Shown here: positions 10,658 to 23,149 of the stretch, one piece after another
Layout: every line of letters begins with the position of its first letter
Position numbering within the stretch: the first letter of the stretch is position 1
Notes under the pieces: model-generated
Told to the model about the DNA's origin: nothing
Databases searched by the model: none
What the model saw: the letters and a program-made list of their open reading frames with translations, nothing else
Translations under genes and position numbers: made by a program
Assembly (NCBI RefSeq): GCF_964355755.1
Contig: NC_092670.1
Coordinates: 33,717,795 to 33,777,794 of the forward strand
Direction: 5' to 3'
Source: Antedon mediterranea
Lineage: Eukaryota; Echinodermata; Crinoidea; Comatulida; Antedonidae
DNA length: 60,000 nt

Positions 10658-11128
10658 CGCGTACCATCTAGGACATGCCCACGGATTGTTCCCGAATACA
10701 TAGTAATTTCAGCGTTAACAAACTGCCGATTTCAAATGTAGGCCTACGTACCATAGGAAAATGACACATGTCGTTTACAGGAACGAATAAATAGACACGA
10801 TGATGTATGTACACAACTAAAATTAGCACCATGGGAATTACTTCCGAAAGAGAATCTTGTCACAAAATGAGACCAATTGTTTGAGTCTAATTTAAACAAA
10901 CTTAATTTGTGTTTTGTATGTTAACATAACGGCTGAGGGATGGGAAAGAGCATGGGTGCAAAGAGGAACAATTTTTAAATATATTCATTATCCATTTAGT
11001 AACAAAATAGTAATTGTTTTCATGTTTTACAAATAATATACCCCTAAACACAGTAAAACATTGCGATGTAATACTTTGTTGAAAATGTCACCGTCATAGT
11101 CGATTGAAATAGTACAGTACATGTAACG
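10658..11128. repeat. Dispersed repeat, copy 1 (pair with 34418-34855)
   Basis: Long stretches match 34441-34855 in the same orientation, for example CAGGAACGAATAA, AATTACTTCCG, AGAGGAACAATTTTTAAATA and AACACAGTAAAACA. No protein is encoded. Confidence 0.75.
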
Positions 11129-12190
11129 ATACATCACTACAACGTTTATATATTTTTTAAATTACAGTATTAACGTTAATAAGCTACTGTCAGTAATAGT
11201 TTATATGTATATATTCATATAATGTAAAATAACTTGTGTAAACCACCGCTATTCGGGGCAAATCATAAAGTCAATAAATATTAAATTATCTAACTCAATT
11301 TAATTAATAATGCCTAATGGTTTTTAATTATTTCTTAGAGTCAAATCATACTTAAGTTGATTCCTACCCACCAAAGTTGTTCAGCGTTTAGGGCATGTGA
11401 TCCTTCGTTCCGTAGGCCTATACTCTACAACGCTACTCATGCCAGTGAGGGGAGGGTGGTGCTGTTGGTGTTTTAACTGCAATAATAAAGTTTTGAACAT
11501 AATAGACGGCGACCGAAAATGCTATCTCATTATCGCTACCTATATCCAACATCTGCAGCACAGATTGAAAAAAATGGATCGAATTTCTGATTGGAGTGTA
11601 CTTGCCTTTATAACGCCTGAGGGAATAGACACTTGTGGAACAGAGATTGTAATGTTCCATTCATCGGAAACTAATACATTTTTATAAACGTTTATTAAAT
11701 CTATGAAAATAGTATTTTTTTTTTTTTAAATCGGCCTGTCTTCAACATTATGATGCTGTACTCGAGCTTTCTAACTGGTTTTCAACTATTAAAAACAATT
11801 ATCTTAGGAGGAGATAGGAAAATGCGAAGCATCCTCGTATTATTGTGTGCGGGTATTTTTCAAGATAGACATCCATTATACAGTGTATGCCACGATCGGA
11901 AAACACCCCTATTTGGGGAAAATCGTTGAACCTTAAATTCGTTTTAATTGTCAATAACTAGTTATCTAACTCAATTTTATTAGTGGTTAAAATCAGTACA
12001 AAAAGTACGAACCAACTTTATATATCATCCAGTAAACATTCTAGAAGTAACATGCGATTTACCGAATTTATTATTATTTTACGTAATTTTATATATAGAA
12101 GCTCGTGTAACACAAATAAAATCCCAACAATTATGAAACATAGGGGAAACTATAGATCGATCATTATTGGAATGTATGATCAATAGAAAT
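11129..12190. other. Non-coding, with one short internal duplication
   Basis: TTATCTAACTCAATTT and its surroundings (11238-11310) recur at 11895-11975, near a TTCGGGG/TTTGGGG motif. Nothing else is recognised. Confidence 0.45.
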
Positions 12191-12495
12191 GTTTTGCCCG
12201 TACCTGGCCTTTAAGGATTTCATTCAGCTCTATAATTGTAGTAGGCATGGTCTCAAGTCTGGAAATGATCTAACCAGGTTAGAGGACCACCATGAAAGGC
12301 GTGTCTCAGGGGACATTACCTTCTCCAAATTTTGAGCAAGTTTCTGGAACCCTCTGCCAAGAGACTTAAGAGAATCATCCTAATAAATGCCTTAAAACAT
12401 ACTATTAACCTACTCCTATGTATTAATGTGAAGCGCTTGGATCAATTTGGAAAGACGCTATACAAATCATATTATATTATTATTATTTATTTTTT
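12190..12495 (+). mobile_element. CR1-like LINE 3' tail (fragment)
   Basis: The stretch near 12345 reads FWNPLPRDLRESS, like the C-terminal W-N-x-LP of CR1-type reverse transcriptases. It ends in AAGACGCTATACAAATCATA followed by an ATT repeat, the usual CR1/L2-like 3' end. It is short and degenerate. Confidence 0.45.
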
Positions 12496-12499
12496 TATT

Positions 12500-14150
12500 A
12501 TCATCAGCCATATATAATGGTGTCCAGTCAACGTTCTGGAACCACCGCCCAAATTGGCATATATTTAAATCAGTGATATGGGTTGAATGGTTTTGGTTGT
12601 ACAATTTAGCGTCGGTATAAGAGTAAAGCAATTAAGATCACTGCTACCTTTATTGGAGCCTTAATTGTAAGAATACTAAATTGTTTATACACATTTGTAA
12701 TATAATTTAATCTAGGGTTGCCTCTCCTCGGGTAGGAGTTGACACAACTTGTTTGACATTGTTACCAAGTAAAATAGTTCTTAAGTCTTTTCTGTTGAAA
12801 CCCCGTAACAGTGTATATCAAAGTGTATATTCATAATTTTTTTGGGTACAATTCTAACAGTCAATATAATACCACAAGAAAGTAGAAATAACGTTTTATT
12901 CTGAAACAAAACCCTGGTACATAACGGCAAATGCAAATATTTATTTTCAACTACATACTTGGAATAATTAACACAAAAATAAACAAAAGACACAATGGTC
13001 AGATTAAAGCACAATGTAGATCAACATATTTTAAAGATTGAACTGTTTTCGAATTGTCAACAAATTACATAGGCTACACAATTAAAATTTCACTTGTAAA
13101 AAAGGAAGTCACTATTAAAATTATCCCAGCCTGTTTATCTACGACAACAATTTCACTTTTAATGTAATGATTGGTCGAACTTTTTACGGTAATTAAACCT
13201 GATTAAAACAATTAGTCAAGTAAAAAGATAACAAACTGATTTTCAGATTCGGAAATAAAATTGTTGATAGTGTAACAACGGTGCACTAAAAAGAAATGTT
13301 TTTTTCCTCAAATGAATTAGTCCGAGAGTAAAATATACATACACTTTTAAAAAGTGTTTTGTTTTACAGATGTTCAATTTTGAAGATAATATTACGATTA
13401 CACATGTACACAGCTCGAGTATGAATCGTAATGGTAAAGGAAAGCACAAGTTTAAAAGATAACAATTTGATTAATAACAATACGTTTTTTCAACCAAATT
13501 AGTTATTTTGGGAATAATAGGTTTATTCAAATGTATTGACAAAGATGAATGGAACAGTCCAATATCTAAGCATAAATTCTGCCATGATATATTCCGAAAT
13601 AAACCATTATGTAAATAAACATTCAATTCAAATGAGTTATTTTGAGGGATTTTTTAGGGATCTAAAACAACAATTTATAACAAATAGTTTTTAGCTTTAG
13701 CCTAAATTTAGTGTATCCATGATTTTTTTCGCCGATGCATACAAATTCAATTAAATTCCACTGTTAGATGATGATAGCCTATAGGAATACGATTAAGGGT
13801 TACATATGGGTTTTTTCGGAATAAGTTATGAGCTAGCTTTCTGATTGTTATAGGCGACGAATGCGCAAATGTCTTTCTGTGTAGTACCTTTTTTAATAAA
13901 CGTACATCGAAATACAAATACACATTTTAACGCAGTTGCACCCCCAAGTCACTGTAATTCTGCTACGTGTATTTCAATTGACCATGATAGTTTGAGCAAG
14001 TGGATTTAATCCATGAAAATTTAGTATGTAGTGTAGAATAGTATCTTACTAATCAACTTTGCTGTACTGACAATCCATTCTATGTACAATAGTGTGGTTT
14101 CATTTACTGGCGTGTGGAAAATAGGTTAAAAATAAACAGAGGATATTTTT
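12500..14150. other. No feature recognised
   Basis: AT-rich intergenic sequence. The open frames are short and show no domain. Confidence 0.45.
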
Positions 14151-14209
14151 AAATGTTATCTTTTAAGCTTATTGTAAAAGAAACAACACTACATATTTTG
14201 ATCCTTATT

Positions 14210-14425
14210 TGCTTTATAAGTATACCGTTTATAGACAAATATTTATTTTCAACATACAGACATTCTTATAGGCCTACAGTAGTTTACTTCCTTTTACATA
14301 ACATGACGGGTTTCGTAGGGAAATTACCTAAAATTGTATTTTATTGTTATAAATGTTCATTTTAATACAATAATCTATACAGTTTTTTTTTCAAACAATG
14401 TATTTTTGTTATCATCTGTTTACAT
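14210..14425. repeat. Satellite-flanking unit, copy 1
   Basis: This segment starts GCTTTATAAGTATACCG and contains AACATGACGGGTTT and TTTTGTTATCATCTGTTTAC. It is a direct copy of 20776-20998. Both copies run directly into a 68-bp satellite array, so flank and array form one larger unit. Confidence 0.8.
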
Positions 14426-14426
14426 A

Positions 14427-14765
14427 TTATCACTGTGCGCGAGTGCAACCAAAATGGATATAGTAGCGCACAGTGCTGAACTAAATCCTATTTATTATCA
14501 CTGTGCTCAAGTACCACCAAAATGGGTATAGTAGCGCACAGTGCTGAATTAGATCCTACTTATAATCACTGTGCGCAAGTACAATTACAATGGGTATGGT
14601 AGCGCACAGTGCTAATTAAATCCAACTTAGTATCACTGTGCTCAAGTACAACAAAAATGGGTATGGTAGCGCACAGTGCTGAACTAAATTCTTTTTATTA
14701 TCACTGTGCTCAAGTACTACCAAATTGGGTATAGTAGCGCACAGTGCTGAATTAGATCCTACTTA
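14427..14765. repeat. 68-bp palindromic satellite, array 1 (about 5 units)
   Basis: Units of about 68 bp each carry an internal inverted repeat, CACTGTGCGC ... GCGCACAGTG, with roughly 25 bp between the arms. Units here have diverged: CTC replaces CGC in some arms. Confidence 0.9.
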
Positions 14766-14982
14766 GTATCACTTAGTCTGGGCTCCAGACGGAGTTTTGT
14801 AAAAATATAAATATTTTTCCACATATGGCGTTTCATACGTGTATTACTTGAGTTTGGATACTCTGTCTGGGGAAACACGCATAAGTCACGTGGTTTGACA
14901 CCAAGAATTATTGGTGCATAAATTATCCAGTTGACTAGTTTCAGCCGCATGCCATTGCCTACTCAGTCGTACGTCGTTTTAA

Positions 14983-16617
14983 AGGGGGGTTCCGGGTTTA
15001 AAATGAATAGTAAAAAATGTAAAATATATTTGTTTGTCTCTTGAACGGTAAAAGTTTCAATTTATATAAGTGCCCAGTGAAGCAGAACGAAGGCTGTGAA
15101 ATGAGGCCAGATTACAAGTGCAGCTACGGCAAAATCACACTGTGGTTACAGAATACGAAATTCGTGAAATGGTCAATCTTCCGACGACTCGTTATCATTA
15201 ACCATATCAATTACTTTTGTAAAATTATACTTATCTTATGTAATTTTAGTCGGTCTTCCCATTTATAAAATCAATTTTCTATGAAAATCCATCAAAACAG
15301 TGAAAAATTAGATAAGTTTGCACTTTACGTTTGCCGATTTTCGCACTGACTTAGGGAAAGCCTTCAAAATCAATGAAGCGTAACGTATACAATCCTGCAC
15401 CACCTGCTGAGCGAGGAGAGCGAGACGACGATACACGTGCTCTCTCTGCCCATGCCTGGCATCGTCACGTGATAAGCAGATACAGTATACAATACCAAAC
15501 TGGTCGGGTCGAGTATACCCCGTCTATATCACAACATGAACGATGTACAGTATTTGATTGAAGGTCGACTCAACCTACCGGAATGGTATAGATAATATAG
15601 CTCGAATGAAAGAGTTGGAATATTTGTAAACATAAGTACAGTATTGCTAATTTTAACAAGTGTAGCCTATAGTAAAAGGCCTGGTAGTATCAATTCGCAT
15701 AGGGTCTACTACACTAGCTAGCTCAATTTTTAACTGGGCCGGATCGGCTAGGCTAGGCTAGCTAGGTCTCCTTCCTACTACCGGTCTACTTGCTTGATGC
15801 AGTATCCGCTTTTTTGGAGAGTAAACTAACTAGGCCTACTTATTAGACGTGCGGACGGCGATCGGACCTTGTTTCGCCTCAATATTTACAGCCGATTTTT
15901 GTAGAACGTTTTAGGTTTAGGCCTAGATTGTTTAGGAGTTTGGTTTTGATAGGATGGGTTTGGAATCCACTGAGTTTTGTTATTTATGGGCCAATCGTTT
16001 AGTAATAGGCTAGCTAGGCCCATGAATGATGGCCCCAATGCAATGTTTTAATGTAGCCATCGTGGCATGGAATCCCTAGTCAGAAATGGCTCTCACCCCG
16101 GCATGAATAAAATGATTTAGGCTAGGCCTAGCCTACTAGTACGTGAAGCCGATATACGATCTGTACTATTAATTCGAGGTATAAAAATAGTATAATTTAT
16201 GACTCCGTTATAATCTGTACTAAATTTTGTATTTCATTAAATGTCAAATAAATATATGCTACTACTGTTATTATTACACTTTAGGCCTAGCTTAGCAAAT
16301 CTACAAAAAAATGTATTTCACAATGATCGGGTGGTCATCGTTTGACAGAGGAGAGAGAACATAACGTACAAGCTTGACGTCGCGAGTTTGGAATCCACTG
16401 ATGACGTGATTTTGTGAATATCTCATGAATATTAATGAGCTTCCCTAAGCTGCTGAAAAACAGACTTTCCATGAATTTACCCTAAAATGTATATGAAATT
16501 TAATTTTTTTAATTTCTCGTTATTACTTCTTCATTCTGACATGTCTATATTGTTATAATGTTTTTTATTTAATAAATAAACGATATTTAAAAGCAATTTT
16601 AAACCCAGAATCCCTCT
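14983..16617. mobile_element. TTAA-flanked non-autonomous DNA transposon (1.6 kb)
   Basis: The ends are inverted repeats: AGGGGGGTTCCGGGTTTAAA on the left and the complement of AGAGGGATTCTGGGTTTAAA on the right. TTAA sits directly outside both (14979-14982 and 16618-16621), as in piggyBac or Kolobok-type elements. The interior has no transposase. It holds several TAGGCCTA-type motifs and a short unassigned open frame (15373-15561). Confidence 0.6.
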
Positions 16618-16621
16618 TTAA

Positions 16622-17256
16622 TATTCATATTTCAGAATTTCAAAGACTCAACATCTAAGACGATGCGCATGCGCTATGTTACGTTTAGACAATGTGTACT
16701 TGGGTACATTGATGAAAGTTTTTGAAGGCTAGAAATGATTGTATATGCATATTAAGTAGTAGTCTGGTAAACATTTGATGAGATTTTTCCCAAGAACATG
16801 AAAACTCGTGATGATAGGCTAGCTTCTCCGCAAAATCAAACATTGAATGGATCATTTATTATGTGGAGAAAATTTGATTTAATCCCACCCCAGACCCTGT
16901 CCTGTTCTGTGTGGTGGTGTAGCCCTGTTGTGTGCCGGTCGGTGGTGGTATGTACTTTATTGGCGTTTTATTTGGCAGGTCATACGTACGAGTTGAGTAG
17001 CCCTACGAAGGAGGCCTAGGCCAGGACTAAACAATTAATAAACAAAACAACTTGGCAACACGATTTTAATTTCAACAGTTGTTCAGTCTCGATCGTACAA
17101 TCAGCACTGTACGTACGTACGTACTCGATCTTTTTCATTTACGTACTCGATCTTTTTCATTTTGAAACAAAATTATCATTGGTTGATTCGAAATCCATAT
17201 TTACATACCGCCCCGCCCCACATATACGGTATGATAATCTACGTCATATTCTTATT
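16622..17256. other. No gene; short tandem motif
   Basis: A GTAC run (17111-17122) is followed by a doubled ACGTACTCGATCTTTTTCAT. The open frame at 16798-17019 has no recognisable domain. Confidence 0.4.
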
Positions 17257-19718
17257 AGTCCATGGGATTTAGCTAAAAAATTACCCTTTTCTCACACAAA
17301 TTGCAAGAAAAGGTTTTTTTGATGAAATGTCTTCTTTAGACCCTACTGAACACATTTATCAACGTTAGGACATTTTTCGACAACGGGAAGTAGCCTAATT
17401 TGCATAATTAAAAATGGCCGCCATTTTTAATAACGTACCCTGTATCTTGGAAACCGCTAGTCACAGATACTTAAATTTGGTGTCAAAATCGTTAGAATAT
17501 ATGTTTTTATATTCACTTTATTCAAAAAGTTTGTCCAAAAATGAATGGAAGTGCTATTTCTAACATTATTGACCTTTGACCTTGATTGATCATATCTCAG
17601 CAACCACTAATCGGAGATATACAAATTAGGGCTTAAATTGTTCAGAAACTACACATTTATATCCAGTCTAATGGCATGTTTTTGCACAAAATGGCGGATT
17701 CTAACACTATTGACCTTTGACCTTGATTTATCATATCTTAGCAACAACTAATCTGAGAGACACACAAGATGTCTCAAACTGTTCAGAAACTACATATTTA
17801 TATTTAGTCTAATGGCATGTTTTTGCAAAAAATGGCCGATTCTAATATTATTGACCTTTGAACTTTGCACTACATAAAATCGCATAACTTTGAAAATATT
17901 GTACATATGAAATTATTTTTAGTGTCAAATTGTTCAGAAAATACATGTTTCTATAGAGTCCAATGACACATTATGTCCAATAATGACCTATTGTATGGTT
18001 ATTAACATTTGAACTATATTTGAAAAGGATTTTTAAACCCGGAATCTTCTTCATGTAGGCTAGGCATTCATTAGAACATGTGATTTGGCACTCTAAAATG
18101 TAAGAGTTGCAACGTTGACTTATTATGTTTAGTTTAAAGTAGGCCATTGGTACATTAAATTTATAAGCATAAACTATTGCATTCATCCATAAACTGCCTA
18201 CAAGTTTACACGTTTGTTTATTTTATTTCTTATCGTCTTCGCAGCTGAAGCTGAATTACAAGATATTTATATTAAAAGCATTAAAATTGATGGTTAAAAA
18301 ATGGTAAAAATTAAACCACATAGAAACATGGTACATACACAATACATTCACGTAAAAAAAGTACAAAAACAAATTATAAAAGGTTAAAAACTATACACCA
18401 CTAGTAGTCGTACTGTATATGGTTATTGAAATAGATAAATAAATTCCATAAGAAACTGAGTTTTTTACTGTATACGGCGAAAATATTGCAAGTGGTGGTC
18501 AGCCTAATTATGAGTCTCGATAGCCAATTAATTAAACTAAACTAAATATGTTGCATTAATATCGATCTTTTAAAATTCCAGTTGTCAACAATGCGTCTAT
18601 TAGTAGGAAAGGCCTTCTTAATAAGACTATGTTTCAACCTAAAAAATGCCCTCAAGAGTGATGCTATCCTTAACAAAATATAAACTAAATAATCTTTAGA
18701 TATTTGTTTGTTGAATATGCCATTTAATGCCAATTTAATTTGATCAAAAAATAAATTACTAACTTGAAAAAAACTTTAATAAACCTGCAAAATGACATGG
18801 CCTATTTAAAGTATGTACAATATATCATAAAAAAACCTACATATTTGTTGGCTCTGTTAACAGTGTCAACATCAACTTTCTCCTGAGTAAGATGTAAGAC
18901 CTAATTTAAAATTTATTAATAAACCTATAATGTATGTATACATAGTCTAATATTTTTTTTTTAACGTGAATATTTTCAGTAACTAAATTAAATCAACTGG
19001 TTACATGCACTTTAAATTACCACCATATTCTAAACAAGTAGTGCCAAATCACATGTTCTAATGAATTCCTACATGAAGATTCCGGGTTTAAAAATCCCGG
19101 TTTCAAATATAGTTCAAATGTGAATAACCATACAATAGGTCATTATTGGACATAATGTGTCATTGGACTCTATAGAAACATGTATGTTCTGAACAATTTG
19201 ACACTAAAAATAATTTTATATGTACAATATTTTCAAAGTTATGCGATTTTATGTAGTGCAAAGTTCAAAGGTCAATAATGTTAGAATCGGCCATTTTTTG
19301 CAAAAACATGCCATTAGACTAAATATAAATATGTAGTTTCTGAACAATTTAAGCCCTAATTTGTATATCTCCGATTAGTGGTTGCTGAGATATGATCAAT
19401 CAAGGTCAAAGGTCAATAATGTTAGAAATAGCACTTCCATTCATTTTTGGACAAACTTTTTCAATAAAGTGAATATAAAAATATATATTCTACCGATTTT
19501 GACACCAAAATCAAGTATCTGTGACTAGCGGTTTCCAAGATACAGAGTACGTTATTAAAAATGGCGGCCATTTTTTATTATGCAAATTAGGCTACTTCCC
19601 GTTGTCGAAAAATGTCCTAACGTTGATAAATGTGTTCAGTAGGGTCTAAAGAACACATTTCATCAAAAATACCTTTTCTTGCAATTTGTGTGAGTTAAAA
19701 GTCTAAATCCCATGGACT
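17257..19718. mobile_element. Foldback-like element with ~0.7-0.8-kb inverted arms
   Basis: The left arm (17257-18092) is repeated in inverse orientation at 19040-19718, with the complementary ends AGTCCATGGGATTTAG and CTAAATCCCATGGACT. The spacer 18093-19039 is not palindromic. The left arm is longer because a unit of about 140 bp (ATTGACCTTTGACCTTGATT ...) occurs twice in it (17569 and 17709) and once in the right arm. Very long terminal inverted repeats with internal tandem units are typical of foldback elements. Two separate inverted insertions are the alternative. No transposase is seen. Confidence 0.7.
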
Positions 19719-19857
19719 ATATCGGATGTTTGCGGTCTGCAAATCGATTTCTATACGTGTTTCACAAGTCTGTATTTTCAGACAAAAATCGCGGTCGAAA
19801 TGAAAACAAATAAATTTTTAAAAAAGACAATAAATACAGATTTGGGGCAAGTCTAAG

Positions 19858-20770
19858 TATCACTGTGCTCAAGTACAACCAAAAAGGGTATGGTAGCACA
19901 CAGTGCTAAACTAGATCTTATATAAAACCACTGTGCTCAAGTACAATCAAAATAGGTATGGTAGCGCACAGTGCTAAACTAGGTCCTATTTATTATCACT
20001 GTGCGCAAGTACAATCAAAATAGGTATGGTAGCGCACAGTGCTAAACTAGGTCCATATAAAACCACTGTGCGCAAGTACAATCAAAATAGGTATGATAGC
20101 GCACAGTGCTAAACTAGGTCCATATAAAACCACTGTGCGCAAGTACAATCAAAATAGGTATGGTAGCGCACAGTGCTAAACTAGGTCCTATATAAAACCA
20201 CTGTGCGCAAGTACAATCAAAATAGGTATGGTAGCGCACAGTGCTAAACTAGGTCCTATATAAAACCACTGTGCGCAACTACAATCAAAATAGGTATGGT
20301 AGCGCACAGTGCTAAACTAGGTCCTATATAAAACCACTGTGCGCAAGTACAATCAAAATAGGTATGGTAGCGCACAGTGCTAAACTAGGTCCTATATAAA
20401 ACCACTGTGCGCAAGTACAATCAAAATAGGTATGATAGCGCACAGTGCTAAACTAGGTCCTATATAAAACCATTGTGCGCAAGTACAATCAAAATAGGTA
20501 TGGTAGCGCACAGTGCTAAACTAGGTCCTATATAAAACCACTGTGCGCAAGTACAATCAAAATAGGTATGGTAGCGCACAGTGCTAAACTAGGTCCTATA
20601 TAAAACCACTGTGCGCAAGTACAATCAAAATAGGTATGATAGCGCACAGTGCTAAACTAGGTCCTATATAAAACCATTGTGCGCAAGTACAATCAAAATA
20701 GGTATGGTAGCGCACAGTGCTAAATTAGGTCCTATTTATTATCACTGTGCTCAAGTACCACAACAATGGG
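19858..20770. repeat. 68-bp palindromic satellite, main array (about 13 units)
   Basis: The period is 68 bp, measured between successive CTGTGCGC starts (20201 to 20269). Each unit reads CACTGTGCGCAAGTACAATC, then AAAATAGGTATGGTAGCGCA, CAGTGCTAAACTAGG and TCCTATATAAAAC. The central units are almost identical, while the edge units are diverged, as expected for an array homogenised by unequal exchange. There are no variable spacers, so this is not a CRISPR-type array. Confidence 0.95.
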
Positions 20771-20775
20771 TATAG

Positions 20776-20998
20776 TGCTTTATAAGTACCGTTTACAGGC
20801 AAATATATATTTTCTACATACAGACATTCTTTTATAATAACAACAAATACAGTAGTTTACTTCCTTTTACTTAACATGACGGGTTTTGTAGGGAAATTAC
20901 CGAAAACTTTATTTCATTGTTATAAATGTTCATTTTAATACAATAATCTATACATTTTTTTCAAACAATGTATTTTTGTTATCATCTGTTTACATTCG
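20776..20998. repeat. Satellite-flanking unit, copy 2
   Basis: Direct copy of 14210-14425, again ending at the start of a satellite array. Confidence 0.8.
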
Positions 20999-20999
20999 T

Positions 21000-21340
21000 G
21001 TCACTGTGCGTGAGGGCAACCAAAATGGGTATATTAGCGCACAGTGCTGAACTAAATCCTATTTATTATTACTATGCACGAGTGCAACCAAAATGGGTAT
21101 AGTAGCGCAAAGTGCTGAACTAAATCCTATTTATTATCACTGTGCACGAGTGCAACCAAAATGGGTATAGTAGCGCAAAGTGCTGAACTAAATCCTATTT
21201 ATTATCACTGTGCACGAGTGCAACCAAAATGGGTATAGTAGCGCAAAGTGCTGAACTAAATCCTATTTATTATCACTGTGAGCGAGTGTAACTAAAATGG
21301 GTATGGTGTAGCGCACAGTGGTAAACTAAATCCTATTAAT
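21000..21340. repeat. 68-bp palindromic satellite, array 3 (about 5 units)
   Basis: Units use the GAGTGCAACCAAAATGGGTA variant found in array 1, not the main-array variant. Several right arms read GCGCAAAGTG, so the hairpin is mismatched. Confidence 0.9.
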
Positions 21341-21388
21341 TAGGTGATCATTTAGAATAAAATGATCACCTATTGTTATTGTATGAAA

Positions 21389-22666
21389 TCTTTATTATTC
21401 TTCTTCTTTATTTCTTTCTGTACAGATTTTGTGTGTCAATTATCTCAAAAAGTTAAATGTTAATAATCACACAAATGTCACAATACTGTAACTTAATCCT
21501 AATAAGCTTTTCAGCGTGATCACTCAACCGTAACGTCATTTAAACGCCATTTTGTGAAATCACATTATCAATCATATCTCCATAATTCATTATCACATAT
21601 TAATGAAATTCACTACACGTAAACTTCAGGTCAAAGGTAAAAATACTAGCAAATAAAAACGCACGCGCACGTAGGGTCATGCGCGTGAAATTGCGCGTTA
21701 AAAATTTAAAAAGCTCAAATTTACGTTTTGATCAATTTAGAGCAAGAATTAGGCTATTTGCGTGTTTCAAAAAGGACTGCGCAAAAACACGTTTTTGCGC
21801 GCGCGATGCTTAAAAAGCGTAAACAATACGATTTTTTTGTACAAATTGCATTCTACTCACCATCCTTAGTACATTCACCAAATTTCGTCCGTTCCGACTT
21901 AAAATAACGCTATACGAGCAGGTTAAAAATGACAAAATGTGCACATTAATTGCATCAAAGTGCTGAAAATGGTAAAAAATAAGGCATTTTTAAATTGAAA
22001 ATAATTCTTCAGAATGCACGATGACCCCCAATTTTTTCAACTTATTCTAGAAGCCATTGAGTTGTACGTAGATATGAATTTATGTACACATTTTACGTAC
22101 AAAATGTTGTGACGTCATTAAATGGCCACTTGAATTTGAAATTAAGTTTTTTTTTCTCTTTCGTCATATTTTATCACCTTCAATAGAACGCATCTCTGTT
22201 ATTTTGTGCCCGATTTTCGCTCAAATTTTATTATGTGATTGCTCAATTAATTGAATTTCTCATGACTTCCCACTTTTTTTGTTTGATGACGTCATCACGC
22301 GTAAAAACTTGAATAACGTTGGTCGAGTAATTTCACCTTTGCCGTAAATTTGAATATCTTACAGCTCTTCAGAATTGAAGGTTACCTTGATGATTATAAT
22401 TTATTATGAAAGCTAATGAAATGTAGATATGAATTCATATAAAAATCAAGCCTATCGGATCTTGTGACGTTAACATATGGCCAGTTAAAGTTTAAAAATA
22501 TTTTTTTTATCTTTTTCGTCAAAGTTATACAAATTTAAAAGAGCGCGCATGGCGCTTCTACGTGCCAAATTCTCTTCCAATTCTAATATTATTAATTTAA
22601 AAATTATTTCAGTAAAATGATAAATTGATCAACTATAATTCGTAAAAGTGACGAATTACATTCTAG
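21389..22666 (+). mobile_element. Helitron-like non-autonomous element
   Basis: The element begins TCTTTATTATTC after an A. It ends with hairpin AATTCGTAAAAGTGACGAATT, then ACATTCTAG followed by T. Thus TC...CTAG lies between A and T with a subterminal 3' hairpin, as for Helitrons. The interior matches 5972-6880 in reverse. It separates satellite arrays 3 and 4. No Rep/helicase is encoded. A second palindrome (AGGTGATCATTT ... AAAATGATCACCT) lies just outside its left end. Confidence 0.6.
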
Positions 22667-22669
22667 TTT

Positions 22670-23010
22670 TTATTATCACAGTGAACAACCAAAATGGTTA
22701 TGGTAGCGCACAGTGCTAAACTAAAGCCTATTTATTATCTTTGAGCACGAGTGCGACCAAAATTAGTATATCATTGCACAGTTCTGAACTAGATCCTATT
22801 TATTATCAAGCGCACAGTGCTAAACAAAATCCTATTTATTATCACTGTGCTCAAGTACAACCAAAATTGGTATGTTAGGGCATAGTGCAAAACTAAATCC
22901 AATGTATTATCAAAGGGCGCATGTACAACCAAAATGGCTATGGTAGCACACAGTGCTAATCTAAATCATATTTATCACTGTGCGCGAGTCCCACCAAAAC
23001 GGGTATGGTA
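22670..23010. repeat. 68-bp palindromic satellite, array 4 (degenerate)
   Basis: About five decayed units remain, recognisable by GCACAGTGCTAAACTAAA and ATCCTATTTATTATC. The insertion of the Helitron-like element probably split this array from array 3. Confidence 0.75.
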
Positions 23011-23067
23011 GCACGCCGAGAGTGTTAAAAAGTCGCTATCCATTCGAGTATGAACAATACCATGAAA

Positions 23068-23140
23068 GCTCCAGTGGTCTAATGGTTAGGATAGCTGAAT
23101 ATCCAGAATAAGGTCCGTATTGAAATCTCGGTTTTTTTCA
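23068..23140 (+). pseudogene. tRNA-like sequence (tRNA-Glu-type A box), copy 1
   Basis: CCAGTGGTCTAATGGTTAGG is a good tRNA-Glu-like D arm and A box. The B box is poor (ATTGAAATCTCGG) and the anticodon stem is broken. The ~55 bp before it is also shared with the copy at 51280. It is more likely a tRNA pseudogene or SINE head than a working tRNA. Confidence 0.5.
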
Positions 23141-23149
23141 TGTAAACAC

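Noticed and set aside
11397-11687. 96-residue plus-strand frame
   Set aside because: Overlaps an opposite-strand frame of similar length and has no recognisable motif or splice context.
15373-15561. 62-residue plus-strand frame inside the TTAA element
   Set aside because: No domain, no paralogue in the window and no transposase motif.
19858-20770. CRISPR-like regular array
   Set aside because: Units are head-to-tail and almost identical throughout, with no variable spacers. The setting is eukaryotic.
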